Below the pieces are notes generated by a model that saw only the letters and a list, made by a program, of their open reading frames with translations, ran no database searches and was not told where the DNA came from. A DNA stretch of 64,000 nt from Lumnitzera littorea (Eukaryota > Streptophyta > Magnoliopsida > Myrtales > Combretaceae). Below are positions 33,620 to 47,000 of the stretch, piece by piece; within the stretch, counting starts at the first letter, position 1, and every line of letters starts with the position of its first letter. The stretch covers positions 69,390,678 through 69,454,677 of the forward strand of contig JAMXBB010000007.1 of the NCBI GenBank assembly GCA_024138015.1, written 5' to 3'. Position numbers and translations under genes: made by a program.

Positions 33620-36600
33620 ATGGCGAGGTTTGTAAGAAGAGCGAGTTGCTTCAAGCGCTATTTCTTAGAGCAAGAGGTCAATCTCTTAGTACTTTTGTTG
33701 TTTCATCACGATGTTGAAGTTGATTCTTTCTTATGGTTTCTTATATTTGTTTCATCTGAAACTTGCAGGGCAGTACAAGGGGTCTTCTTGGCACTTATTC
33801 CCAATATTGCAGCTTCTCTTCCAAAGGTTTCTCCTTTTTTACTTCCCACATGAGTTTTTCTCGATATGAATAGTTCAAGGACTCTTTTTCTTGGTTATGA
33901 ATTTTCCATTGCTTTATGAATTTTGCATGTAAAAATATTAGGTTTTGGTGGAGAGAGTTTTGATTTATGTTTTATTTTTCATTTTTGTTGGATAGTTGCA
34001 AGTGTAGTTATAGCTTATAGTGAATTTTAACACTAAACAAGTGTTCAAAAAGATCTAGGATTTGATTGTACGGAACACTGGAAGGTAGGTGAAGAAAGGC
34101 ATTGGCATGCCGAGATTGTGCTGGCTGCCTTGACAAATAAGAACCAAGTAGAATACGTGTGTAATGGTTAGGTTCAGCTTGTAATGGCTCTTTAGGTAAA
34201 ACATTAAGGGGACTTTATCTGTTTTTGAATTACTATTACCAAATAAACATAAGATGATGCTCAATGGGGTGGGTTTCATTTGTTTTTTTCTTTTGATTTA
34301 AAAAATTCCACTGGCTTGATGATGGTCCGAAATCCCTAGTTTGTATTTTTTATTGGGTTGATTTTGGTAATAAAAATATATGCAATTGTTTGTTGAAGGT
34401 AGGAGGAAATCAAGGTCCGATGGAAGCGATTCTGGTGAAGATAGTTTGCCCAAGAAAGAACTTGCCCTACAGCAAGCATTGGATCAGATCACATCTTCCT
34501 TTGGAAAGGGTTCGATTATGTGGCTTGGTCGATCTGGTGCTTCTAGACATTGTCCTGTGATCTCCACCGGTTCTTTTGCATTAGATATAGCACTTGGAAC
34601 CGGTGGTTTTCCAAAGGTATTGTCCAAATTCAGAGGGATTGGTTCACAAGTGTTAGAGATACTCTGAAATTCCTTATTTTCCCTGATAAAGGTGATTTCT
34701 CAATTTGGCTTTGTTGGTGAAATAGACTTATGTTCCATGTCAAATAAATTTGCTAGGGTCGCGTTGTGGAGATTTATGGCCCTGAGGCTTCTGGAAAAAC
34801 AACTCTTGCATTACATGTCATTGCTGAAGCTCAGAAGCAAGGAGGTATTAATTGTCAATTTTTCTGTGTGAATTCTTTATTCATATGATAGTCTTGGAGT
34901 GTCTTTTTCCCATCATCTGGCTGATATGTTGTTATGAAACAGGATACCCTCTCATTCTAATCTTTTCTTATTTTAAATGATGTGATCTTATTTCCTACTT
35001 ATTATTGTGAAATTTTAAAGATTTCACGTGAGTATCTTTGTACTATTTCTTGCTATCTTAACCAAGCATATTTATTGTTATTGTGGATAAATAACTTGCA
35101 GGTCATTGTGTATTTGTTGATGCGGAGCATGCTCTAGATCCAGCCCTCGCTGAGGCTATTGGGGTGAATACAGAGAATTTGCTTCTATCCCAACCAGATT
35201 GTGGAGAGCAAGCCCTCAGTCTTGTTGATACTCTAATAAGGAGTGGTGCGGTGGATGTTGTTGTAGTTGACAGTGTGAGTTTTTGGCCTCGTCTACAGAC
35301 ATTTTCTTTCCATTTCTAGAGCTATGCTTCTGATCAGTTACTCAAGCAATTTTCCCTTTGATTGCAAGTGGGTAAAATAAGACCTTTCAGTTTTCTATTT
35401 GTAATATATCTGTGCCATAATAAATATGTGTGAGCGATTGAAGTTCTAATGGCAGGTTGCTGCCCTTGTGCCAAAGGGTGAACTTGATGGTGAGATGGGT
35501 GATGCTCACATGGCCATGCAAGCAAGATTAATGAGTCAAGCGCTTCGCAAATTGAGTCATTCCTTATCACAATCAGAGACGATGTTAATCTTCTTGAACC
35601 AGGTATAGGCCCTAGATGTGATTGTTTGAGCTGGTATGGTGCATTTCATTTAAGTTCATGTATTAACTTTCAAGGTTCAAATGTTTGTAGCATACTTATA
35701 AATAAATTTTGATCCTCATCTTGTTAAATTTGAAAGTTTAGACTTGTAAATGTGTATTTTTACAAGTTATGTAATATCATTCAGCAATTTGTTGTAATTC
35801 CTTAAAAAAAAGAATCAAGAGTTTGGTGCAGATTCCAGGCTCTGGCTCCTGGCAAAATGCATGGACCCATAACCAATCAGTTTATAACTTAATTCTCCTT
35901 GCTTTTCTGCTTCTCTTTATCAACACTTGATGATGTATATTTGAAAGATTTGTCTAAGTGCAGCAGTTTTATTGAATTCAGGTTAGATCAAAGCTGTCAA
36001 CATTTGGAGGATTTGGTGGGCCGACTGAAGTTACTTGTGGTGGTAATGCCCTGAAGTTTTATGCTTCAGTGCGTCTTAATATCAAAAGAATAGGGTTAAT
36101 TAAGAAAGGAGAAGAGGTATAGTTTTATCCATTTTCTGTCTTTTAGAGTATGCACATCACTTTTGTGTCGAATGGTGATAGCTATTGAGTATAAAATTAA
36201 CTGGTCGAAAAGGATACAGCAACTTGTTATAATACACCTAAAGGGCTAAAAGATAATTTAAGGTGGTATACTGTGGTTGGTGTTTTTTGTTTTAGAGAGA
36301 TGCTGTTACCTCTGTAATGTAAGCAAACCGTTTCAAGGCTTAAAAGAAGTGAACAGATATAAGGTGCATTTTGAAGGCAGTTGTAATGTTTTAGATTTAA
36401 ATTGAATTAACAAGTCCTGAAGTTGCACATAAGGTATGAGTATGACTAGAGCAGTATTGTTCTTTCCTTGTTAAGAAGTATAGGTCTTGCATTATTCTCT
36501 GCAAGTTGGTTATGTGACATTGGCACCTATGTTTATTGGAATCCACTTTTCTGTTGATCGTTGCTATGCTGCTTCATAATGGATGACTAATGGTTTTGTC

Positions 36601-37027
36601 ATAATATGCTTTGTTTTCAGTTTGTTATTAATGGAAACTGCATTTACAGACTATAGGAAGTCAAGTTCAAGTGAAAATAGTGAAAAACAAGCTTGCTCCT
36701 CCATTTAGAACTGCCCAGTTCGAGTTAGAGTTTGGTAAGGGAATATGCCGGAACTCAGAGGTCCTTAGCCTAGCATTGAAGCATAAGTTTGTTACACAGG
36801 CTGGAGCAATGTATAGCATGAATGGTCAGAGTTTCAGAGGCAAAGAGGCGTTTAAACAATTCCTGGGAACAGATGAGAATGCCTGTGAAGAACTTATGGC
36901 CAAACTTAGAGGGAAGCTCCTAGCTGAGACGCAGAAGGAAAAGGACCCTGCTGATGGAGAAGCTTCTGAGGAAATCGTCTCAGCCGATAGTACGGATGAG
37001 GAATCACCTGTAGCAGCAGAAGCATGA
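33620..37027 (+). CDS. RECA: Mitochondrial-type RecA homologue (8 exons, complete, 417 aa)
   Basis: ATP-dependent homologous-recombination strand-exchange protein of bacterial RecA type, by family knowledge acting in organelle DNA repair and stability. Exons: 33620-33676, 33769-33826, 34399-34616, 34757-34844, 35102-35274, 35456-35602, 35982-36116, 36650-37027. All introns are GT..AG and all phases join. The Arg-rich N-terminus (MARFVRRASCFKRYF) looks like a mitochondrial presequence. Walker A GPEASGKT is at residues 119-126, VDAEHALDP with the catalytic Glu at 149, Walker B VVVVDS at 193-198, and the loop L2 segment GGFGGPTEVTCGGNALKFYASVRL-like sequence in exon 7. The C-terminus is long and acidic (about residues 389-417), which fits RECA2-like rather than tail-less RECA3-like proteins; that subtype is inferred. 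Upstream in-frame codons from 33602 are leader sequence. Confidence 0.95.
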
Positions 37028-37950
37028 GTACATATATATGTATGGCCACGTAATGGAAGTTTTCCTGCTTTTCTAAGTTGGTACAGAAAATCATTACAAT
37101 TGAAACTCCGACAGCTTGGAATTGATTGACAATTAGCTCTCTTTCTACTCGACCACAAATTGGTTGGAGTTTGTCAGGGCCTTCAATTGAGGGGCAGCCC
37201 TAATGTTAACCTCTAGGTTTCAACCTATGGCCTTGTAAGTCTTGTCTCCATGGTGTATTATATCTGATAGGTCATGTGATCTATGAAAAGTTTTGTGGGC
37301 TGTGAAGAGGCTGGTGTGCTGAAGAATTATTTCTCAATTCCATCTTGTCAGCACCGTGTATTCTGTAATTTGGCTAATTTATAAGGGGAAATATTTTCTT
37401 TCGTCTTATCCCTTTCAAGTCGTTCTTTGCTGTTGTGTTCTTGTGTTTAGAAGCGTTGGAAAAGAAGCCACTTGGATGTTGTGAATTTTGCTGTTTAATC
37501 AAATTGGAGGTATTTATATTGTGAAAAGTTTATGTAGACTTTACTGCTATTTTGTTATTGCTATTTTATTCATTTTATATCAAATCTGATAGGTGACGAC
37601 GGTGGTTAACCATTAATGATGGTTCCTAACAACAGCAAATGGTTCTTAAAGTGGGAATAATACATTTACTAAGGATAGGACTAAATTTAGCTAATCTACT
37701 GGTATCTAGAGTGCTCAGAATCTAAGCTTGGGGAAGCAATATTTTGCATATATCTAATGTGTAACAATGTATAAGAGATATGACAAGGTACAAGAAATAT
37801 GAGAGCATATGTGGCCTTCCCAAAGCTAAAGGAAGTGAGATTTTTCCAGTCTCTCTTTTTTATTTTTTATTTTTAATTTTTTCAATTTGTACCTATTCCA
37901 TATATAATTTTCTATCTATCACCACCATTACATGCATGAAAATATAACTC
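37028..37950. other. RecA 3' UTR and downstream spacer
   Basis: The first few hundred bases after the stop are less AT-rich, consistent with 3' UTR. No clear AATAAA was singled out. No other gene is seen before the LINE fragment. Confidence 0.45.
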
Positions 37951-38945
37951 TACAATATTCCTTGCACTCAGCCCCTTTGCCACTATCCACCCCACTTTGA
38001 CCTTTGTCCACAGCGTCCCTAAAAGAACATTTTGGCCTTCTCGACAAGTATCATGAAACTTACCTCATCACAATGCGTGCAGTTCCCAACCCCAGCAGAT
38101 GCTTGCTCTGTTAGCACATTAACCGAGCCATCTATATTTAGTTAAATCCAAGGATCTTGAGGAGGATTTCAAATTAACTCTTTACTTTCAGTTTGAAAAA
38201 ATTGCTTTTCCTTTAGAAATGCCCAATGCTCATGACTCTTAACTTTCTTATTACTTGCTGGAAATTAGAGTCAATGGGATCGGGTTGAAATAAGGCTTGA
38301 TTTCTAGTTAGCCACAAGTACCACAACATGAAAACAAAAAGAAAAGGTTTAGGAGGTTTTGCTTGGATGGTATCTTTTCTTTTAATGTGACAATTATATC
38401 TAATCCAAGCATAGAAATCGCCACTTATTTACTATCAAAGTTTTCTGTTTGCCATAGCTTAGCAACATGACTCATCTCTTTGCATGTCTCAAAAGACATA
38501 AAAGATCCTCTTCATGTTTCCCACATCTAAGACATGATGCATTATCCTTGGTATTTCTTTGTCTCAAATTTGAAGCTTTAGGTCTTAGAATTTGAAGTTT
38601 TAGGCAAGTTATTATGCTGAATCCTCAAAAGAAGTAACTTGATTTTCAAAGAAAACATTGATGCCCATATCCACTTACAGTTCCTATTTTCTTGATCATT
38701 TGCACACGTTAGCTAATTGTACTTGAGATGCCTTTATGATTTATTCTCTCTTGAAGTACAATTGGACCTATGTTATTAATAATGACATTTGAAAGCTTAT
38801 CTTGTCTTCATCCCACATTCATAAACTTTTAAATCTAAATGCCCTATAATGAATCAGTTGTTGTATTAATTGCCTCATGTTAAAATCACCACCCGACCCA
38901 TCCCATCAAAAACTTGTAATTTTCCCATCTCCTATACTTACAAAT
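37950..38945 (-). pseudogene. LINE-type reverse transcriptase C-terminal fragment (zf-RVT and RNase H)
   Basis: Minus-strand translation, with stops and shifts, gives in order: VSIGDGKITSF (38940-38905); WIWASMFSLKIKLLLL near 38665, resembling the 'W...W.L..P.K...FLW' segment; ASCLRCGKHEEDLLCLLRHA (38550-38475), a CxxC..H zf-RVT signature; and LNIDGSV...ASAGVG (about 38135-38085), the start of an RVT_3 RNase H domain. This order is that of the C-terminal part of plant LINE ORF2. Degraded; no function expected. Confidence 0.65.
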
Positions 38946-39124
38946 TTGTTGTAAACCTAAGAAGAAGAGAAATTTAAACTAAAAAGAAGAGAAGCATACC
39001 CATCTAATAGGTCCCCTATGCTTGTGTTTTAGTGATAATGGAATAGATAAAGATAGGCAACTTTTATTTTTTATAGGAATAGTTATTTTGGTTTTGAGTT
39101 AGAAGATGATATATATATATATCT

Positions 39125-39158
<34 letters not shown>

Positions 39159-41429
39159 GTGTGGTGGTTTATAGGGGAGTAGGAGAAAGAACATGGGAAG
39201 GTACTATTTTTATTACTAAAAAGGATGAATTTCATTTAATAGAAAAAATTACATCAATTGATACAGGAGGTTGATGGATTAAGAATTAAAGTATGAAAAC
39301 CCAATTTATTTTTATTAAATGAGAAAATGTGTTATATATAAGGAATACATGATTTCTCCTAAACTAACAAAATGCATTCAAATGGTGAGCGTAATGCATT
39401 TCATAAAAGGAATAATATAATCTCATATAAGTGATTGAAGACAAAAAGAAAAAGAAAAGTAATAGATACATAAAAAAACTTATTATAAATACTAAATAGT
39501 AATATTAACTTGATTAGTATAATCTTTAAACTAGTTGAGCTATAGAACTGTACTTATGGTGGTTAAATCGTAATACCAATGAATCAATGATAGTGAAAAT
39601 GGTAGGAATATAAGGGATCAATAATGGTAATCTACATATATCAAGATCAATTAGTGATAAATTTATAAATTTAGAGTGAAGAGAAAAGGTTTAGAAAGTG
39701 GATCGCCCCTATTAAGGTTTTTTAAGGAGTTTATAGGTAGGACGGTAAAAATAAGATGAATCGATAAATCTACCCTCTTTTAATGTGATATTTTGGTTTT
39801 TAATTGTTTGCAGGTAATGTTGGATTTATATATATGTAGCATCCAAATTTAAGGTGGTGATAAAATCCTTCATTTAAGCTTGAAATTGATAATGGAGCCA
39901 TAATATATATATCTATATATATATTCAAAGTTTAATGTGCCTAGGAGCTAAATGTTTACTAAGGAATAAATGGATCATTTGAAAATAAAAAAAAATGAAC
40001 ATGGGGATTCAAGGTATTTAGCAATTTGTGAGCAATTCTAGGGGATGTTACGCACCATAAGATCCTTACACAATCTAAATCCCGACTTGATATTACTCAC
40101 AAGCTTCGATATAGGGCCACTTGCCATAAACTTGTGTCATTAGGTTTGATAAGAATCTAAAACAGTTGAAGGATGAGCTTACAAAGAATATTAAGTGAAA
40201 TAAATGATGAAAAGATGATGTGGCCACATTTAGAAGGAATGGGCTATTTATAGTAAGCACCTTATGGCAACAAAGGATAAAGAGAAATCATAAATAAGGG
40301 AGCTTACAAATAATAACCTAATATTGTACAAAAAGGATAAAAATGCCAAAATACATAATGAAACAAAAGGAATATCTTTTGATAGTAGCACGATAATGGG
40401 ACATATAGTTGGAGATTACTGGGTTGTATACTAGCATGGAATGATAGGGATATGATGTAGAAATTGATATTTGTCGAACTTAATAGAAGTTGACACTATT
40501 GCAAATTGGTCGGCCAATGCATGTAGGTGCTTAAACCAAGTTAGTGGCATTCCTAAGGCAACAGCCGAGATGTTTGAAATATTGGAGTGGGTCATCTATT
40601 CCAGTTTGAGTCATTTAAAGGCTTGGTAGCTTGGATGTGGGTTAGGTTGTTTGAATAGGTTGGTGGTTGGTGCAGAAAAGTGCTATGCAAGTAGATTAAC
40701 TTGTTCCCAGGCAGTTGATTATTGAGAATCCTTTAGTATAAGCTCTATAAGCCTTAAGTCTAGCTCTTATGATGGGACCAGAGGTTAGACCATAGGTCGG
40801 CGTGTCATTAAATTTAAAGTGGCCCATAGGTTTAAAGTTTGGAAATGGAATAATATGACGATATGGTTATAAAGCTCACTATAGCGAAAATGACCCATTA
40901 ATTGTTGATATCATGTTATTCTAATTTTGAAAATTAATTAAGACTTTAAATGTATATAAATAATATGCATGAAGTAGCCAATAGTTATTGAACAAATAAA
41001 TAAAGAGAAATATTCACATTCAAGGATTGGGGCTTGCTTTGGACACCGCAAGCTTATGGAAAAAAATGAATGTTTGAATCTTTACCACTAAGACACTTTA
41101 TTTGAAGTAACAAAAATAAAAAATTTTTGAATGAGTGCAAGTGTGCTCTACATGCAATTCCTTATCAACTTCATTAGCTACATAATTCCTTTTCCTCTCC
41201 AATTTGGGAACTTTAGAGATATTAGGATCATAGACAAATAATTGGAGTTAGAGGGAATTTATGTAGGAATTAAGAGGAATTTAGGGAAAAAGAAGAACAT
41301 AAGATGGTTGTGTAGATCCCAAATCAAATCAAGACCTAACATCAAGTCATCATGATAACCTGAAGGAACTCGTTGCAAGCTACCTTCCAACGTACTTACT
41401 ACAATCGCTACTAATCGGAAAGCTCTCTG
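38946..41429. other. No gene seen; AT-rich intergenic DNA with a microsatellite
   Basis: A (TA)n run then (AG)n lies at about 39107-39152, and TA-rich runs at 39900-39922. No exon, RNA gene or transposon domain was recognised. Confidence 0.45.
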
Positions 41430-43060
41430 TCAGTAAAAGCCCAAAACTACTTTGAATTTCAATTAATTTCTAAAAATACTAAATTTTGTTAGAAAATTCT
41501 AGAAAAATGTATTCTTAGGCTTCATTTCATGTAGATTCATGGAAAAATATCATTTTAATAATATTTATTAATTATATATATGATCCTTAAGAGATTGCTC
41601 TATTTGGATAAATTTTTAATTTGATTTTCAAAACCTTAAACAACATTATTTTAGCTTCAAAAATTTTCTATGGACTCCTTATGACACCTATTTTAATGTT
41701 ATGTAAAATGTTGTTCCATAGTAAGTTGCGTAAATTTTACTATTTTTTAGTGTTTTGGAAATTGTAATATGGGATGGTTGAAAATATATTAATTTTTTAT
41801 AATAAAATAATGTAGCCTCTAGTTTTAGTTCAATTGACATGTAATTTAATGCCGTACAATGGATTTAGGTTGGTTTGTGAAATAAGGTAATGGGTTTTTG
41901 AGGTAGAAACCACTTAATTTTCACTTAGTTATAAATTGGTTTTTTGTTAAATCAAATGTGTAGAGGTACCTTTGTCAAATTCTAACTAATTAGAAGTTAC
42001 ATGTTGTTGGTGATTACTAATTCATATGCATGGAATGAAAGTAACTATAGTGAATGACCAAATCTATGTAGTTTGGACTATTCATAAATGGAATGGTTAA
42101 ATGGCAACCTGGACAAATTAATGGTATGGGAAATGGGTGTTGGAACCATGTAATAATCTAGTTTGATGAGGAAATGGTGGATTATGAATCAAAATGTGTG
42201 GATGAGACGGGTTTATAAGGTGTACAACAAGAGCTAAAGGTGACTCAAAGAGTAGATTAGAAGATTCCTAGATAAGAACTTTAACCTTGAACTCACTTAG
42301 AAAGTGAATTAAAAGTTTTGTTGGGTAAGATCTTTACATTAAAGTCCACTTAGAGGATGAGTTAGATGGTTTGTGAACAAGAACACCAACTTTGAACTCA
42401 CCTAGAAAGTTAAACCTAAAACCATTTAGAGAATGACGTAGAATGTGACTCAGATTGTATCCTAAGTAAGAGCTTATCTAAATGAACCCAATTCTTAAAT
42501 ACTAGGTTAAGTATTTCACTAGTATAGAGGCAATAAACTTAATCTAAAATATGATAATTAGATTGTCGTTATTTCCATAACTTGTATAAAAATTGAAAGT
42601 ATTCATTATAATGTAGGAAAATAAGAAGGAGTAGAACTTAACTATTGTGACTAGCTTAAGTAACCGAATTTCAAGCAAGTGAGATAAATGCTTTACAATA
42701 TTATGGAGTACTATTTTGGATTACTTAGGCTGGAGTGTATGTGCATGTGTAATGTGTGTGATTGGATAATGTTATACTGTTATGAAAACTAAGCTTTATG
42801 TTGTGATTGCTTTCCTAAACATTTCTTGTTGCTAGATTATTAAGATTTAGTTGATTACCATTAAATCTAAACTAATCTAAACTTGGCTTTGATCTTAATC
42901 AGACATGCATTGTAATTCATTAAGGGTTTGCCATATTCAAAAAAGCTAGCAAGAGCGGTTTCTTATCCATTCTTAATTGAACTAAGTGATAATAGATAAG
43001 GTCGTAACAAAGTTTGGGGGTACTAATCAGAGGTGTGGGAGGAGTAAGGTTTTCATTGAA
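41430..43060. repeat. LTR-like dispersed repeat D, copy 2
   Basis: Colinear with the left end of the window (about 60-1662), sharing CCTTAAG-region wording (41573), CAGACATGCATTG (42900) and TTGAACTAAGTGATA (42975). It ends near GGGAGGAGTAAGG (43046), where copy 1 meets gypsy RT. No coding sequence. It sits between the RecA and hydrolase genes. Confidence 0.45.
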
Positions 43061-43607
43061 TAAGCCTATGTTTAGTTATAAGTCAAGTCACCCAAAAAAG
43101 TGGAACTTCTTAAACCTAAATTAGAGTTAATGAATTTTTTCTAATCTTATGATGGACTGGACAACATTATGTAATGGTATTTGTTTATGCATTGTATCTA
43201 ACTCAATTGTGATAAGTGACAATCCCGATTATTTTATTGTGTATACATGCTTCTTCCTCCATCTCTCTTACTGAATAGTGGTTGCTCCCCTTCCCTATAT
43301 ATCTTTAATAGATTTTAGTGGATATATTGTCTTCTATTAACTTTTAAGCATAAAGAAGAAGAACATAAGGTGCTAAGTAAGGAATAAATGGAGCTAGCGC
43401 ACTCTTACATGGCTTTTGTCTCTAGATTTTGCTAGGTCTCTTAGGTGACTTTGCTTATTCTAGGACTTAATTTGTAACTATAGCTAAAATTTTTTGTACA
43501 GGTTTCCTTATAGTATTTTGTGCTAATAAATATTTTCTTATATAAAGCATTTTCAAATTATTCTATATGTTTTGTGTATATCAAATCTCCAATAGCAATT
43601 GATTAGC

Positions 43608-43653
<46 letters not shown>

Positions 43654-44085
43654 ATGTAATGAGTATTGAAAGAAGTAAGGTTTTTTTGCCAACTTTATTA
43701 TAATTTGGGAGAGGGAGGTTAGAACTTGATAGAAGGAAAATGAATGATACATCCATGAAAATATGATACTTCTCATTTTATTAATATCGGTAGGTAATAG
43801 ATGAAAGTTAAATTGGTGGGAAAGTGTGCGAGGCCCACTTTCCGAAAACTAGAAGAAGAAAAGCTGTCTAAATATATACCCATCATCAGATGCGAAGAAA
43901 AATACAGATGAGTAAAAGAAAATCATTTTAGACAATTTATTCATAAAGCAAAATCATTTCAGACAAAGGACTAGCAATTGCGATTAGCAAAGGCTGCTAC
44001 TGCCGCTGCTCGCAGGTAACGTAACAGTGAACAGTCCCTTCTTTATTTCTTTCTCTTTTTATAATTAAAAATACATATACCAACG
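43061..44085. other. Spacer and probable promoter of the hydrolase gene
   Basis: Contains a (TA)n microsatellite at 43613-43650. The last 250 bp become less AT-rich and precede the start codon. No TATA box was chosen because the sequence is too AT-rich. Confidence 0.4.
43613..43650. repeat. (TA)n microsatellite
   Basis: About 19 uninterrupted TA units roughly 440 bp upstream of the hydrolase start codon; likely to vary in length between individuals. Confidence 0.85.
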
Positions 44086-47000
44086 ATGGATAGTCATAGT
44101 GTTATGTGCACATTACAGCCCCAACCACTCTTCACAAACTCGTTAGTTTGCGACAAAAGACACAACCTTTCAACGAGGATCTCTCTTAAACAGGTACAAT
44201 TTCCCAGTCCCAAGATCTCAAGCCCACCCAGATTGAGGATGGCTCAAAATACCCAAAACCCAGGTATCAAAATCATGTTTTTCTCCATTTTATAGTGGTA
44301 ATTTATGTTCTTTAGATTGTACGCCCAGGACCCAGTTAAGTTTTAATGTCTTTTTCGTTAATTTGAGTGTAGTTTATTGCTGTGTGTCTCTACGTTGTAT
44401 TGATGTTGTTATAAGAGCAATTTTGTGAGGATTATTCTTATGTTTTTGGAGAAGCAAATGCATATATGCTTCTGCAGATATGTGTGTATCTCTTGTGTGT
44501 GGGTGGAGACTGGAATTTACTCATACTTGTTTTGTATTGTTGGGAAGATCTCACCTTGTTCATAAAAAATAGCTGGATTTCTGTGTACTGCTTCTGGAAG
44601 GAATCAATATGGAAGCAAACAGAGAACTATAGACAAATTGGCTAAACCAAACCTCTGATAATTAAAAGGCTGTTACAAAAGAGTCCATTATCCTCCCAAC
44701 TGTGGCCAGACTCCTGATAACTCTAAAAAGCCAATTTACTATAAACGTGAATTTGTTCATGCATAAACCGATAGCTCTAAATCTCAAAGCAGCAAACCTA
44801 CTGTTCAGACTCGAGAACCAGATGTTGTCTAGGTGCTGTAAAAATATTGAGCTAATGAATGAGTGCAAAATGGCTAAGCTGCTGGAACTACATGGGTGAA
44901 TATTCTGCAAATTTGTATGGGCTTTTTGGCTTGCTATTGGTGCTAACGGATTTCCAAAAGTTTATCTTTATATACTGCTTGGAAGCACTTGTGGCTATAA
45001 GAGTAAGGTCAAATGAATTCATCACGGGCTAGCTAAACCTATGCTTATATCCCCATAAGAAGAGATTCTGGCCCAACAATTATGTCCACTTCGTGTAACC
45101 TGCATTTGAGTCTGCAAGTGCAATGCATGGGCTTCCATCCAGATCCTTATGGAAAACATTGAGGTGGAGTATTAACCTTTGTAAAAGATTTGGATGGAGG
45201 CCTAAAAGCAAAAGTAATACTCAAATGCACTTGTGAAGAACTAGGGCACTAAAACAAGATTGTACAGTTTGAGATGCTCTAATATTGTAATCCCTGCACA
45301 TGCCTATATTGAGATGCTGAAGGAAGCATGATAACTGATAATTTTTCCATTTGACATGTCTAACTATGGAAATTCCTACCGCCTGTTTTTATGTACGTGC
45401 ATGTGTGTGTGTCTTGGTGTTATCTCAAGGTGTTTGTTCATGTCATTGTTCCTACAACAGATTGTTGTAAAAATGTCTTTGTTTTAATTCATTTCGGGAA
45501 ATTCAGTAATTGTATTAATGTGTGGGATAAACATTTTAACACATTTATTAAGTTACCCAAAAAAGTAATTGATTACATTGTTGTCAACATGTCTTTGTTT
45601 TAATTTGTTGGAAACTCTCGCAATGGATTGATTGTCCTCAAGTTCTGCTAGACTTATAATGAATTTGCACTGAGTTATGCAGTGATTCCACGACAAAAGA
45701 TTGTGGTACCAAACAAGCATGGGGAAAAACTCGTGGGTTTGCTTCATGAGACTCAGTCACCAGAGGTTGTGATCTTGTGCCATGGGTTCCGGTCTGACAA
45801 GGTTTAGTAATTTCATCTAACACAATTTCTTTACTGATTTTATTTATATCTCTGTTGACTGAAAATTGACTGTCTGTTTGCTCTCAATCATGCAAGGCCA
45901 TAAAAGATCAGTTGGTCTGGTTATTACTGTACCAGTTATATTTTTTTAAGAGTCTTGTCAAGTCTACTCATTGTGATTATTATGTGAATCTACTTGTCAC
46001 ATTTTATTTTACTTTTTTATAAGTAGTACTGCTGTTAACACGTTTTTCCATAAGCAATACTATCTAGGTCATATATGTGTTCTGCCTGACAGCACTTAGC
46101 ATTTTGATCTGAGGCCAATTTCAACATATATGATGACAAATCTAAAACTCTGGCATCTTCAAATGCCTTGACAGGAACATACAACTATGGAAAACCTTGC
46201 CACTGCTTTAGAAAAGGAAGGAATTAGTGCATTTCGCTTTGACTTTGCTGGAAATGGGTAAGCTAATAGGTTCCGATGTCTCAACTGTCTGTTGAATATT
46301 GACTCTCTTTTTCTGATGTAGCTGTAGTTTTCTCTAGTTCCTGTAAAATTATCTAGCAGTTTCACCATATATATTGCCTTCCCAGCAATAATTTATATAT
46401 GTCACAATGTGTAATGGTTATTGTTACAGCATTATGTTTACCAGTTTCTATTCTTAATGCCATTTTGGAACTTGTCCCAGGATTTTGATCTTTTGACTAC
46501 ACTTTGTGAAAGTGATTTCTGAATCTTTGATGATTACGGTTAGGCAGTCCTGTGATCATAAAGTATAAACATAAATTATTATCACATTGACATATTGCTT
46601 CAAATTTTTCAGAACCTTTTAGCAATAACAGCTTGTTGAGTTTTGTACTATTTTTAAGAAATAATTCATAATAGATGCTTTTCCTTTTCAAGTGAAATTT
46701 GCCACCTGAACAAGACCCTTAGGTTACAGCCTTACAGGCTCGGTGCATAACTTTCAGTCTAATAGTAGGAAATCTGACAAAAGAAAATAGAAATGAAGTA
46801 AGGCATGCAATGTAGTGCCAGAAGAATGGAAAAGAGGATGGTTTAGAATAGACCTGAAAGGGTAAATTATTGTTTGCGTTGTTATATGGATTTTGTTTTG
46901 CCATTTTGCTCTATCATGGACTATATTTTTATTAATATCATATTTTCATATATTGTTGCATGCATTTCAATTAACAAAAAAAAAGAAGAAAAACGAAAAG

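Noticed and set aside
33361..33717. 118-codon frame upstream of and overlapping RecA exon 1
   Set aside because: It starts at GTG, passes through the (CT)n leader as a Ser/Leu repeat, and reads exon 1 in a wrong frame; the start at 33620 joins cleanly to the other RecA exons.
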